From positions 51,878 to 115,877 of the forward strand of contig CALKZY010000037.1 of NCBI GenBank assembly GCA_938002965.1: a DNA stretch of 64,000 bases, given 5' to 3'. Positions 20,119-29,689 of this stretch are shown here, one piece after another. Origin of the DNA: an uncultured Acidimicrobiales bacterium. GTDB lineage: Bacteria; Actinomycetota; Acidimicrobiia; Acidimicrobiales; SZUA-35. The notes beneath the pieces are model-generated. The model was not told where the DNA came from and did not search any database. It saw only the letters and a list, made by a program, of their open reading frames with translations. The stretch's first letter is position 1. Each line of letters starts with the position of its first letter. A program made the translations under genes and the position numbers.

Positions 20119-20577
20119 ATGTATCGTGGCTCTATGTATCATGGTTCTGGGTCTCGTGGTTCTGGATCTCGTGCTTCTCGGGAAGGTGTTAAAGATCCCG
20201 ATGGTCAGACGGCAATCGGTAAAGACCTGGTTGCGGCGTCCGCTGTTCCCCTCGTGCTGGGGATTCTGGCCGAAGGCGAAAGCTACGGCTACGCCATCTC
20301 AAAACGGGTGAGTGAGCTGTCCGACGGTCGGCTCGACTGGGCCGACGGGATGATGTATCCCCTGCTCCATCGACTTGAACGCCTCGACTACATCGAAGCG
20401 GAATGGCGCAAGCCACAAGACGGGGGCAGGCGACGTAAGTACTACCAGCTGACCGCCGAAGGTCAGCGGGCGCTCAGCGATCAACATCAGCAGTGGACGG
20501 CTGTGACCGAAGCGCTGGCCTCTGTTTGGGGTGGCATGTCAAAGCTGGGTGAGGGTCCAGTGGTGGGCTGGACCTAG
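20119..20577 (+). CDS. PadR-family transcriptional regulator with Ser/Gly/Arg-rich N-terminus
   Basis: LVLGILAEGESYGYAISKRVSELSDGRLDWADGMMYPLLHRLERLDYIEAEW...GGRRRKYYQLTAEG. Confidence 0.9.
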   Translation: MYRGSMYHGSGSRGSGSRASREGVKDPDGQTAIGKDLVAASAVPLVLGILAEGESYGYAISKRVSELSDGRLDWADGMMYPLLHRLERLDYIEAEWRKPQDGGRRRKYYQLTAEGQRALSDQHQQWTAVTEALASVWGGMSKLGEGPVVGWT

Positions 20578-20600
20578 CCGCCAGATTCAGGGCCAGATTT

Positions 20601-22049
20601 GTGTCGAGGAGTGAGATGTCAGAGGTAGATGTGACGGCGAATGCCGGGGTCAGGAGTGCGGGGATGGATGACGAGCCGCGGCTGGAAATGAACACGGAGG
20701 TGGAGGGGCAAATCTCCCAATGGCGTCGCTACGTCAGCGCCCACCCCACGGTGGCCGGTGCCGACGTTGAGGAGTTGGAGGATCACCTCCGAGCCCAAAT
20801 CGACGATCTGCGTAGCGTTGGCTTGGACGACAGCGAAGCGTTCCTGGTCGCCGTCAAGCGAATGGGCCGCATGGATGACATGTGGCGTGAGTTCGCCAGC
20901 GAACACTCCGACCGTTTGTGGAAGCAGCTTGTCCTACCGAGCGGCCACGCATCGACCTCGGCCGGAGATCGCCGCGGGCTCATGGCCGCCATCGCAACGG
21001 CTGTGGCCGCCGCGTTGGCAGCCAGCGCCTTGGTGAATGGCATCGGCACCGACTTCGGCAGCGACCCCGAAGGCCTGATCCCCCGAAACATCGTGTTGGT
21101 GATCATGGCCTTTGTCGCTGTGTTCCTGGTCATCAAGCGCCAGTTGACCGGTTGGCCGGTGGCTGCAACCGCAGCCGCCTTCGTCGCGTCCTTTGCCGCA
21201 ACAAATCTGTATCCCTTTAGCTTCGTTGATGGCCACACCGCTGCTCTGACAGCCATCCACCTGCCCATCATGTTGTGGTTCGCCATCGGACTTCTCTACG
21301 TGGAGGGCAACTGGCGGGATCACGCCAAACGGATGGACTTCATTCGGTTTACCGGCGAGGTGTTCGTGTACTACACGCTCATGGCGTTGGGTGGCGGCGT
21401 TCTGCTGGGTGTCACCGCAGGGGTGTTCGCCGCCATCGGCCTGGACCCCGAGAGCTTCGTCGCCCAGGTACTGCTTCCCGGTGGAGCGGCGGCGGCGGCG
21501 ATCATTGCCGTTTGGCTGGTGGAGATCAAGCAGGGTGCCATCGAGAACATCGCTCCGGTACTGACCAGGGTGTTCACTCCGCTGTTCGCCCTCATCTTCA
21601 TCGGGTTCCTGGTAACTGTGGCCGTCACTGGCCGAGGTGTAGACAACGATCCCGACGTGTTGATTCTGTTCGATCTGATTCTCGTGGTCGTACTCGGTCT
21701 TCATCTGTATTCGCTGTCGGCCCGCCAGCCCGGCGACGAACCTGGACTGTTCGACTACATGCAATTGGCCCTGGTGGTTTCCGCCCTGCTGATTGACATG
21801 TTGGTGATGTTCGGAATTCTCGGCCGCATCTCCGAGTTTGGGTTTAGTGCCAACAAAACAGCGGCGCTCGGCGAGAACCTGGTGTTGCTGGTCAACCTAG
21901 CGGTGGCGGCCTTTCTGAGTCTCGGGTTCGTGCGTCACGCCCGTTCGGCCATGGACGTCGAAAGATGGCAGACGTCGTACACCCCCGTCTATCCGGTTTG
22001 GGCCGCCGTGGTGGCGTTCGTCTTTCCGGTGGTGTTCGACTTCGTCTAG
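20601..22049 (+). CDS. Permease prefix-domain (HAAS-like) multi-TM protein, likely co-transcribed with PadR
   Basis: N-terminal helical domain VEELEDHLRAQIDDLRSVGLDDSEAFLVAVKRMG; many TM segments. Confidence 0.75.
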   Translation: MSRSEMSEVDVTANAGVRSAGMDDEPRLEMNTEVEGQISQWRRYVSAHPTVAGADVEELEDHLRAQIDDLRSVGLDDSEAFLVAVKRMGRMDDMWREFASEHSDRLWKQLVLPSGHASTSAGDRRGLMAAIATAVAAALAASALVNGIGTDFGSDPEGLIPRNIVLVIMAFVAVFLVIKRQLTGWPVAATAAAFVASFAATNLYPFSFVDGHTAALTAIHLPIMLWFAIGLLYVEGNWRDHAKRMDFIRFTGEVFVYYTLMALGGGVLLGVTAGVFAAIGLDPESFVAQVLLPGGAAAAAIIAVWLVEIKQGAIENIAPVLTRVFTPLFALIFIGFLVTVAVTGRGVDNDPDVLILFDLILVVVLGLHLYSLSARQPGDEPGLFDYMQLALVVSALLIDMLVMFGILGRISEFGFSANKTAALGENLVLLVNLAVAAFLSLGFVRHARSAMDVERWQTSYTPVYPVWAAVVAFVFPVVFDFV

Positions 22050-22057
22050 CCGGACGC

Positions 22058-22092
22058 GACAGGACCCGGCGGTAATGGCGCCGGGTCCCGTC
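22058..22092 (+). terminator. Hairpin after the permease-prefix gene
   Basis: GGACCCGGCG(22062-22071)/CGCCGGGTCC(22079-22088), extended by GAC/GTC. Confidence 0.55.
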
Positions 22093-22126
22093 TGTTGCTG
22101 ACGAACGTGTTCTGTCGAATCGCCCT

Positions 22127-22165
22127 CTACTTGCGAGTGCTACTTGCGAGTGCTACTTGCGAGTG
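22127..22165. repeat. 13-bp tandem repeat x3 across the 3' end of the spondin-domain gene
   Basis: (CTACTTGCGAGTG)x3, exact copies at 22127, 22140 and 22153. Confidence 0.95.
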
Positions 22166-22854
22166 ACTGTCAGCTCGGCGACTGGGCCACTCCAGTCGAA
22201 CTTGTCTTCGAGGTCACCGACACCCTGGATGCCCTGGTGGCGACGGACAACGCTGTTTTCGGCCAAGGCTGGGTTGGACTCACCGGTGCCAAGGCCTGAA
22301 CCCAACTGGCAGAACGGGGCGGGAACCAGATCAGCTCGACGCTCGGTGTTGATTTCGGTGCCGGCGTCGTAGCCCTGGAGGCGGTACTGCTTGGCGGCAT
22401 GTCCCTTGGGCAGCGCCTTCGAGTCCAGCCCGGCAAATCCGTCGTTGGTGCAGATCAACATGGAAACGATGCTCAGGCGGTCAGCCGAGGTGGTGAACTC
22501 GAAAGTGACCGAGCCCCCGGGAGGAATCGGAGCGTCGCCTCCGATACCGCTGTCGCCAATTCCCGCAGCATCAACCGCACCGGCGATTTCAGCGGCCAGT
22601 ACTGGGACACCACCGTTCTCGGCTACCGCTTGAACGCCGGGGCTGGCCGGGCGGTTGACCTGAAACAGTGATGCGTCCTTGGTGTGGGCGGCAAAGTTCG
22701 GTGGAGTGAGGTAGTTGCCGGTTGTGTTGGTGAGCGTCGCCTCATAGGTGACCTCACCTCCGCTAGCGGCCGCACCGCTGGCCGCAGTGGCCAAGGCCAG
22801 CGCGGCTGCCATGACGGCGGCCGCGATCTTCAATGGTGTTCCAAGCTTCTTCAC
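22153..22854 (-). CDS. Secreted spondin-domain protein
   Basis: Signal peptide MKKLGTPLKIAAAVMAAALALATAASGAAA; EVTYEATLTNTTGNYLTPPNFAAHTKDASLFQVNRPAS...GSVTFEFTTSADRLSIVSMLICTNDGFAGLDS. Confidence 0.8.
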   Translation of the reverse strand: MKKLGTPLKIAAAVMAAALALATAASGAAASGGEVTYEATLTNTTGNYLTPPNFAAHTKDASLFQVNRPASPGVQAVAENGGVPVLAAEIAGAVDAAGIGDSGIGGDAPIPPGGSVTFEFTTSADRLSIVSMLICTNDGFAGLDSKALPKGHAAKQYRLQGYDAGTEINTERRADLVPAPFCQLGSGLGTGESNPALAENSVVRRHQGIQGVGDLEDKFDWSGPVAELTVTRK

Positions 22855-23044
22855 AGGAGCGAACCTTTCTTTCTGAGTCTTATTCTGTTGGCTTCCCTAC
22901 CTCGTGCTGGTCAAAGCTACGAGAGGTCCCTAACAGATCGAGAAACAGCCCCGCAAGGCACACACAAGAAACGCGAAACCAACCGGTGTCGGCTGGTTAT
23001 GGCGGGTGGCTCGGCCCAGTTGATGGATTCTCGGCCGGGACTGT

Positions 23045-23470
23045 CTACCTATCAGGGTCGAAGTTGCGGAGAATCCACCAGCCGGTTCCGGCCAGCGTTG
23101 CCGCCGCCAATCCGTTGATCATGGCGAACCACAGCTTGGCCAGAGCGTCGCTGAAACTGAACACCAAGGTGTACAGAGTTGAACCGACACCAAGCGCTGT
23201 CACCGCGAGTGCCGCCTGGCGAACCGCCTTTATCACCCCGGTCGACACCGAGCCGCTGGGAGACAACACGACGATAAGCACGCAGGCCAACGTCAGCATG
23301 CCAACAGTGGAACCAATCGGAGCGAAAAATCGACCGGCCAGCGAAGCCGTAGTCCATGCTCCGGTGGCCTCTTCGATCAGTTGGAAGACACCCGCACCGA
23401 CTCGTAAGGCGATGGCGATGAGGATCCCGACGATGGCGATTTCTCGGGCCTCATCCCGCGACACGGTCAT
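23045..23470 (-). CDS. Small multi-TM protein of unknown function
   Basis: About 4 hydrophobic segments in 141 aa; no recognised motif. Confidence 0.6.
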   Translation of the reverse strand: MTVSRDEAREIAIVGILIAIALRVGAGVFQLIEEATGAWTTASLAGRFFAPIGSTVGMLTLACVLIVVLSPSGSVSTGVIKAVRQAALAVTALGVGSTLYTLVFSFSDALAKLWFAMINGLAAATLAGTGWWILRNFDPDR

Positions 23471-23721
23471 AGAACGGTCACGCTATCGGGAACCCTCTCG
23501 AGGCGCCCGCCACCTGTGCCGGCGTCCCCGACTTGCGACTGAAAATGGCGGTCGGAGAGCACCTTCAACCGAGTCCGTCGCAAGCTAACATAGTTGGCCT
23601 GAATGTGGCGAAAACCACACTGAACAAGGGGGTTTTGGGCCATATGAACTATCGGGAAATTTGGGTCACACCTTTACACAGCAGATGTACCCAGCCGTTA
23701 GTCTGCAGGACAGGGGATCAT

Positions 23722-23779
23722 TACACTCTGAGGAGGCGGCAAGCAACTAGGTGGCGCGAACCGGACAGTAACGAGTGTA
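23722..23779 (+). promoter_or_regulatory. Candidate structured 5' leader upstream of the exopolysaccharide initiating transferase
   Basis: TACACTC(23722-23728)/GAGTGTA(23773-23779) closing stem in a gene-free region of about 450 bp. Confidence 0.3.
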
Positions 23780-23917
23780 CGTAGGCAAGCACGTGCGTCG
23801 TTATTTTGGGCGATACGGAGAACGCGTAGTTAGGCGATGGTGGGCTAGTGAACGAGCCAGCGGGTAGCTCTCGAACACAACCAGCCAAGTCGTAGTTCCG
23901 TAGCAAGGAAAAGGCTG

Positions 23918-24727
23918 ATGACAACGACAACGAGCGGTCGCAGGATCGAGAATGTCCGGCGGCTCCGGGCCGTCTCACCTGACGATCTTGTGCCGGTATC
24001 AGAGGCAGATCCTCTGATAATCCAGGCCGCACCCGATCTCCAGATTGTCTACACCGATACCGCTGATCTGGCTGTGGACGTCCTGGTACCCAGGGTTGAG
24101 CCACTGTCGCCCGGACTGAGCGAAGCGGCCAAAAGGGCTTTCGACATATCCGTGGCCCTGGTGGCGCTGACCCTCACTCTGCCAGTGTGGATTGTTGTCG
24201 CTCTGGTCACTGTCATTGAGCGTCGGGGACCCGCCCTGTACGCCCAGGAGCGGATTGGGCGCCATGGTCGCATGTTCCGCTGCTGGAAGTTCCGCACCAT
24301 GCGTCCCGATGCCGACGACGTGTTGCAAGCGGTGCTCGACGCTGACCCGGTGTTGGCCCAGGAGTGGGCTGAGAGCCACAAGCTCACCCGAGACCCCAGG
24401 GTCACCCCGCTGGGGAGAATCCTTCGCAGGTTTGATCTCGACGAGATCCCACAGTTCATCAATATTCTTCGCGGGGACATGAGCGTCGTCGGACCCCGCC
24501 CGGTCGTGTTAGCTGAGGCCCCCAAATTTGGGGAGCTGCTTCCGACCGTGTTATCCGTCCGCCCCGGCTTGACCGGGCTGTGGCAGGTATCGGGTCGTAA
24601 CGAAATGACCTATCGTGAACGAGTCGAGCGGGAGGCTTCCTACGTGCAAACCCGTTCCTTCGGGGGCGATCTGAGTATCTGCCTCAGAACCCCGGTCACC
24701 TTGCTTCGACGGAACGGTGAGCGGTAG
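23918..24727 (+). CDS. Polyprenyl-phosphate sugar-1-phosphate transferase (bacterial sugar transferase)
   Basis: KRAFDISVALVALTLTLPVWIVVALVTVIERRGPALYAQERIGRHGRMFRCWKFRTM...GDMSVVGPRPV...RPGLTGLWQVSGRNEMTYRERV. Confidence 0.95.
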   Translation: MTTTTSGRRIENVRRLRAVSPDDLVPVSEADPLIIQAAPDLQIVYTDTADLAVDVLVPRVEPLSPGLSEAAKRAFDISVALVALTLTLPVWIVVALVTVIERRGPALYAQERIGRHGRMFRCWKFRTMRPDADDVLQAVLDADPVLAQEWAESHKLTRDPRVTPLGRILRRFDLDEIPQFINILRGDMSVVGPRPVVLAEAPKFGELLPTVLSVRPGLTGLWQVSGRNEMTYRERVEREASYVQTRSFGGDLSICLRTPVTLLRRNGER

Positions 24728-24733
24728 AACGTT

Positions 24734-25780
24734 ATGGCGGACAACTATCCAGACAGCCCCCTTGTCACGATCGTCATTCCTTGTCGCAATGAGGAAGCGT
24801 CCATCGCCGAATGCCTGGACTCGATCTCATCTCAGACAATCACCGATACCGAGATTCTCGTTGTCGACGGGCGCTCAACTGACACCACCCGCGACATCGT
24901 TCTTGCCAAAGGTGAGGTCGACAACCGGATTCAACTGCTCGACAACCCCAAGGGCATCGTTCCCGGCGCTTTGAATGTGGCTCTCGACAAGGCCAAAGGA
25001 AAATGGTTGGTCCGAGTTGATGCCCACTGCACTGTCTCCGACGACTATGTCGAGCGCCTGGTGTCACTGCTCGAAACCGGGGTCGGTGGCGCCGGTGGCC
25101 GCAAAACGGGTGTTGGCAAGACCATCACTGGCAAGGCCATTGCCCTGGCCATGTCATCCAAGGCCGGTGTCGGCGGGTCCGCCTACCATCACGCCGAGAC
25201 CGTCCAATACGTGGATCACGTTCCGTTCGGGGCGTATCCGGTTGAACTGGCCCGCTCAGTCGGAGGCTGGAACGAACGGCTCTCGGTCAACCAGGATTTT
25301 GAGTTCGATCAGCGAATCAGGGCCGAGGGCCGCGAGCTGATTCTTGACCCGTCGATTGTCATCGACTGGGAGAACCGTCAAAGCTTCGAGGCTCTGGCCC
25401 GCCAGTACCACCGTTACGGGCGGGGTAAAACAAGGGTGATGCAACTTCATCCGGGCAGCATCAAGGTCCGCCATCTGGTAGCCCCCATGTTCGTGGTGGC
25501 CATCGTCGCTGCGGTCATGCCCTGGCGTTGGAAGTATCTTTCGGTGGCTCGGGGCCTCCTGGCCGGCAGTTATGCTTCTGTGATCGCCGCCGCCGGGTTA
25601 GCGGCCGGTAAGTCGCTTCCCCGCCGCCAACGTTGGCGGGTTGCTGCCAGCCTGGTCATCATGCACATTGCTTGGGGTCTGGGTTTCTGGCACGGCATGT
25701 ACGATCTGGTGGCCGGACAGGCCGACAAGGCCATTGTTGATGCCGATCGACTTGGCTCCGGTTCACCCACCGTCGAGTAG
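24734..25780 (+). CDS. Glycosyltransferase family 2 (ExoA-like)
   Basis: VTIVIPCRNEEASIAECLDSI, LVVDGRSTDTT, WLVRVDAHCTVSDDYVE. Confidence 0.9.
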   Translation: MADNYPDSPLVTIVIPCRNEEASIAECLDSISSQTITDTEILVVDGRSTDTTRDIVLAKGEVDNRIQLLDNPKGIVPGALNVALDKAKGKWLVRVDAHCTVSDDYVERLVSLLETGVGGAGGRKTGVGKTITGKAIALAMSSKAGVGGSAYHHAETVQYVDHVPFGAYPVELARSVGGWNERLSVNQDFEFDQRIRAEGRELILDPSIVIDWENRQSFEALARQYHRYGRGKTRVMQLHPGSIKVRHLVAPMFVVAIVAAVMPWRWKYLSVARGLLAGSYASVIAAAGLAAGKSLPRRQRWRVAASLVIMHIAWGLGFWHGMYDLVAGQADKAIVDADRLGSGSPTVE

Positions 25781-25848
25781 CCCTACTCGCTAGCCCTGGG
25801 CTTAGAAATGCGGGTCCCGCGCAGTGGCGCGCCGGTACTCTTGCATCG

Positions 25849-26748
25849 GTGTCGAACAACAAGATGCGTGAAGATGAAGTGGACATTGACTCGTCGCTGG
25901 TCGAATTCCTCATCGAGACACAGTTCCCCGAGTATCGGGGTTTGCAGGTTGAGCGGGTCGACTCGGCTGGAACCGACCACGCCATGTACCGGCTTGGTTC
26001 GGAGCTTGTTGTCCGTCTCCCGCTGGTTGCTCGAGCCGAGCGTCAGGTTCACCTAGAGCAAGACTGGCTGCCCGTTCTTGCAGCCAAGGTGCCACTGCCG
26101 ATTCCTGTGCCGGTCGGTCGGGGAGTGCCGGGAGACGGTTTCGACATGCACTGGTCGCTCTACCGCTGGCTGGACGGTGCCAATGCCTTTGATGCGCCAA
26201 TCAGCGACCGTCGAGACGCCGCGGTTGCGCTAGGTCGGTTCGGTGCTGCGCTTCGTCGAGTCGATACCGGCAATGGGCCGCCGTCGTTTCGTGGCGGTCC
26301 GCTGGCGGCCCAAGAAGCCGATGTGATGGCGGCAATCAATGACCTCGGAGCTGACGGCACCGTTGACACGGAGGCGGCGTTGAACGCCTGGCAGAGCATC
26401 ATTCGACTTCCCCAATGGGACAGGGCCCCGGTCTGGACACACGGTGATCTGCTTCCTGGCAATCTCTTGGTTCGAGACGGACGACTCTGCGCTGTCATCG
26501 ACTTCGGATGCGTTGGAGTGGGCGATCCTGCATGCGACATGATGGCCGCCTGGACGGTTCTGAGCGCGACCGAGCGTGACGTCTTTCGCCAGTACTCGGA
26601 GGTTGACGATGCCACCTGGGCGAGAGGTCGAGGCTGGGCGTTTGGCTTCGGTCTGATGGCCTACCACTATCACCAGGTTGGGAATCCGGTTCTGGCTGCC
26701 GTCGGCCTGCGCTCGATATCGGAGTCCCTGCCCGAGTTTGCCAGTTAG
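25849..26748 (+). CDS. APH-family phosphotransferase
   Basis: WTHGDLLPGNLLVRDGRLCAVIDFGCVGVGDPACDMMAAW. Confidence 0.9.
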   Translation: MSNNKMREDEVDIDSSLVEFLIETQFPEYRGLQVERVDSAGTDHAMYRLGSELVVRLPLVARAERQVHLEQDWLPVLAAKVPLPIPVPVGRGVPGDGFDMHWSLYRWLDGANAFDAPISDRRDAAVALGRFGAALRRVDTGNGPPSFRGGPLAAQEADVMAAINDLGADGTVDTEAALNAWQSIIRLPQWDRAPVWTHGDLLPGNLLVRDGRLCAVIDFGCVGVGDPACDMMAAWTVLSATERDVFRQYSEVDDATWARGRGWAFGFGLMAYHYHQVGNPVLAAVGLRSISESLPEFAS

Positions 26749-28715
26749 ACGGTGACCACGGGTTGTTGCCGGGTCTTGGCCGTCGCCGGTCCGATTTCAC
26801 GCCCGTAGCCCGCTTCGCCTCTAAGCAGATCGAGGTAGGTGTCGTGGTCGCATAGAACATCGCCGGTGTTCCCACCTCGAACGGTACCGTCCAGCCGAGC
26901 GTCGGTGAGTTGCTGCTCGGGACTGATGTCAAGGATCTTTGAGTCGCCGTGCGAGATCGGCCTGCCGGTGACGACATAGTCGCCTTGAGGTATGAGGCGC
27001 GCTGCGGTGAGGCGCCGTCTACCGGCTAACAGCTCGGCGATCAGAAGGTCGGCCAGGTCGATGATGAGTCGCCCGCCCATTTCCTTGCGGTGAGCGGCGG
27101 CAGTTCGAAGCGTCGATGAGCCGCCCATGGCGTGCACGATGTGGGGGTCGAAACGGAACAGGGCAATTCTGGTCGCCATTCGATTTCGTAGCTGATGGAG
27201 GAGTTCGCTGTTCGAAGCACCGATGATGTCCCGAGACTTCAACCGACGAATGTCGGGCCAGATGCTAATGGTCCCGACTACGCCAAGGTCGATGTTGTCG
27301 CTAAGAGTTTCCCGGGTGAACTTGGTTTGCTTGCGACCCTTTCGTACTGCCATTCCCTCATCGGTGATGATTGCTACCCGCAGCGGGAGATAGTCCGACG
27401 CCTGCTGACTAGCCATTCGGGCGGCGTGAAACAGCAGAGCCACAAAACTCCAGCGTAAACGCCCGTAAATGTCGTGTAGAAGCAGACCGGTGGACAGGTA
27501 CGCCACCATCATGAAGATGAGTGACTGCCCGATGGTGGTGTGCCGTATCCGCATGAGGGCCACTCCGGTGAAGGCCAGGAAGGCGAACCAGGCGGTCAAA
27601 CCAACCAGGCCTTCCTCCGCCATCACCTCCAACGGCAGAGAGTGTGCCGACAGTTCCCGACCCCGATCGTCGAGCCCGAAGGCGCGGGAGTACTCGAGGT
27701 ATCGGTCGTTGTAGGCGCCATACCCGACACCCAAAACCGGGTTGTCTTCGAACATTTCGACCGCCGAGAGCATGACGCTGACTCGCCCACTGGCCGAACT
27801 CTCGATGGACGTGTTTGGGTCGAACAGAGCCGGAAGATCAGCCAAGCTAGAAAGTCGGTCCCGGACCCCGAACGGTCCCAACACCAACATCAGAACCACC
27901 AACGCGACCAGCGACCACTGCCGAGGTGAGGGCTTGGCTAAGACCACGGCGACTAGCATGACCACAGCCAAAGCCAGGAACGCAGTGCGAGAAGCTGTTT
28001 GGGCGACGGCAAAGCACATGAACAGCAGGCCGCCGCGATAGATGATTGTGCGGAACAGCGTGGCTTGCCGTTTCAGCCAGCCGAGGCCGATTGCACAACC
28101 GATGGCCATGACCAAAACCTGGCCGTACTGGTTGGCGTCATCGCGGAAGGCGCCGGTGGCCCGGTTGGCGTCGCCCTCAATGCCGGCGATTTCCTCTGTG
28201 CTCCAGCGAGCGAACCCGAGGAAGTCCTGCTCGGTCAGGCCGGTGGCGACCTGGAGTGTGGTCAAGAAGCCAAGCAGGCTGGTTCCGACCACGAAACCCT
28301 GAAGCAGCGCCATCATTCCTGACTCGCGACGGGCCACGACCAACACGGCGACAGCAAGGAACAAGTTGATCAGCAGGCGATTGCTGGCCTCGATGGAAAT
28401 CTCGGGTTGGCTGGCGACAAACGGCCCGGCCAAAGCCGATGCCACGGCAATAGCGGTGGCCACGGCAACACCCAATGGCAGCGATCGGGGTCGCCGCAAC
28501 CGGGGTAGCGATGCCATCAGCTGAAGCAACCCGAAACCAAGAGCGGCGGCGGCCAGAATGTTGGTGTATTCCTCGACACCGAACCGCTGACGAAGGACGT
28601 CGGCAGCGTTGGTGGCCAAGGTAAAGCCGATCAACCAGGCCGTTCTACGAGGCGACGTAACCGTGGCCATCCCAAGGCCCAAGGCGATCGGGACAAGCAG
28701 TAGTAGCCAGATCAC
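26745..28715 (-). CDS. O-antigen ligase/polymerase (Wzy-like) membrane protein with about 200-aa C-terminal soluble domain
   Basis: More than 10 TM segments; LGVGYGAYNDRYLEYSRAFG...SAHSLPLEVMAEEGLVGLTAW; hydrophilic tail with FDPHIVHAMGGSSTLRTAAAHRKEMGGRLIIDLADL. Confidence 0.8.
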   Translation of the reverse strand: MIWLLLLVPIALGLGMATVTSPRRTAWLIGFTLATNAADVLRQRFGVEEYTNILAAAALGFGLLQLMASLPRLRRPRSLPLGVAVATAIAVASALAGPFVASQPEISIEASNRLLINLFLAVAVLVVARRESGMMALLQGFVVGTSLLGFLTTLQVATGLTEQDFLGFARWSTEEIAGIEGDANRATGAFRDDANQYGQVLVMAIGCAIGLGWLKRQATLFRTIIYRGGLLFMCFAVAQTASRTAFLALAVVMLVAVVLAKPSPRQWSLVALVVLMLVLGPFGVRDRLSSLADLPALFDPNTSIESSASGRVSVMLSAVEMFEDNPVLGVGYGAYNDRYLEYSRAFGLDDRGRELSAHSLPLEVMAEEGLVGLTAWFAFLAFTGVALMRIRHTTIGQSLIFMMVAYLSTGLLLHDIYGRLRWSFVALLFHAARMASQQASDYLPLRVAIITDEGMAVRKGRKQTKFTRETLSDNIDLGVVGTISIWPDIRRLKSRDIIGASNSELLHQLRNRMATRIALFRFDPHIVHAMGGSSTLRTAAAHRKEMGGRLIIDLADLLIAELLAGRRRLTAARLIPQGDYVVTGRPISHGDSKILDISPEQQLTDARLDGTVRGGNTGDVLCDHDTYLDLLRGEAGYGREIGPATAKTRQQPVVTV

Positions 28716-28737
28716 GGAACGACTCCGCTAGCGGTCT

Positions 28738-29550
28738 CTACGGACGCCGGGCCAGGGGCAGATCGGTACGCTCATCGGAGCCACCGAACAGCGCCAGCCA
28801 AAGCATGAAGGCTCCGATGGCGGCGGCGATCATGGCGGCGATGACGATAACGGCCGTGCCCGGACGCCCAGAAGACTCGGGGATGGTTGCCGGCGTAACG
28901 GTGGTGATCTGGAATACCGGGTGTGATTCGGCGAAGGCCAGGCGAAGCTCATCGGCAATGGCGTCGGCGTAAGCGATGGACAACGTGTCCTCTGGGCCGG
29001 TGACGGTAATGTCGACCAAGTGGCTAGTGAGAACCTGAAGCGCTTCGACTTCGTAGTCCTCCATTTGAACCTCGGTTACACCCAGGCGCTCCTGGGCGGC
29101 GGTGGTGACCGAACCGCTGTTGGCCACACCAGCTAAGGTAACGACAATCGGGCCGCGGTCGATCGAACCGAGGATGTCGACCACCTCGCGATTGTCTTCG
29201 ACCGTTGATGCCGGTTCGAGCTGCACGACGGCGGTTGCGCTGAAGCGCTCTCCCTGACCCGCCGCCCAAATCCAGGCCAGCAGGCCAACAATGAGCGCGG
29301 CGGAAAGAACAAAGATGGCAGCGGTGGAAGTGCGACGAGATCCGGGCTGTCGACTCGACTTTGTTGTCATACCGGTCGATGGTAGTGACCTGGCTTGCCG
29401 CTGACCGAACTGATCGATGGCCTCTACCGGACTCCGCATGAAGTCGTCCGGCCGGGATCCCATCCCGGCTAGCGATTCGCCTGTTGCGCTCATAGTATGC
29501 TCCACCGCTTTGTAGCCGCCCGGCCCTGTGTGGTCACCGGCCTGAAGCAC
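28738..29550 (-). CDS. Wzz/chain-length-determinant-like polysaccharide co-polymerase (internal ATG near 29490 possible)
   Basis: Two TM segments flanking a periplasmic region; ATVVQLEPASTVEDNREVVDILGS; C-terminal TM GTAVIVIAAMIAAAIGAFMLW. Confidence 0.75.
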   Translation of the reverse strand: MLQAGDHTGPGGYKAVEHTMSATGESLAGMGSRPDDFMRSPVEAIDQFGQRQARSLPSTGMTTKSSRQPGSRRTSTAAIFVLSAALIVGLLAWIWAAGQGERFSATAVVQLEPASTVEDNREVVDILGSIDRGPIVVTLAGVANSGSVTTAAQERLGVTEVQMEDYEVEALQVLTSHLVDITVTGPEDTLSIAYADAIADELRLAFAESHPVFQITTVTPATIPESSGRPGTAVIVIAAMIAAAIGAFMLWLALFGGSDERTDLPLARRP

Positions 29551-29689
29551 GCGTTACCTGCGACGCGCGCCAACGGGCTCCTTCGCTAAGTATATGGTTC
29601 CGTGTTTGCGATGGCGTAAGTCGGCGGGGTTGGAGATGCGGGCTGATTCACCCAAAAAACTCGGCAATTCCGCTGTTCTCCGCCTACGC

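Noticed and set aside
20934-21764. 276-aa minus-strand ORF
   Set aside because: Antisense to the permease-prefix protein; His/Gln/Asp-rich composition typical of shadow frames.
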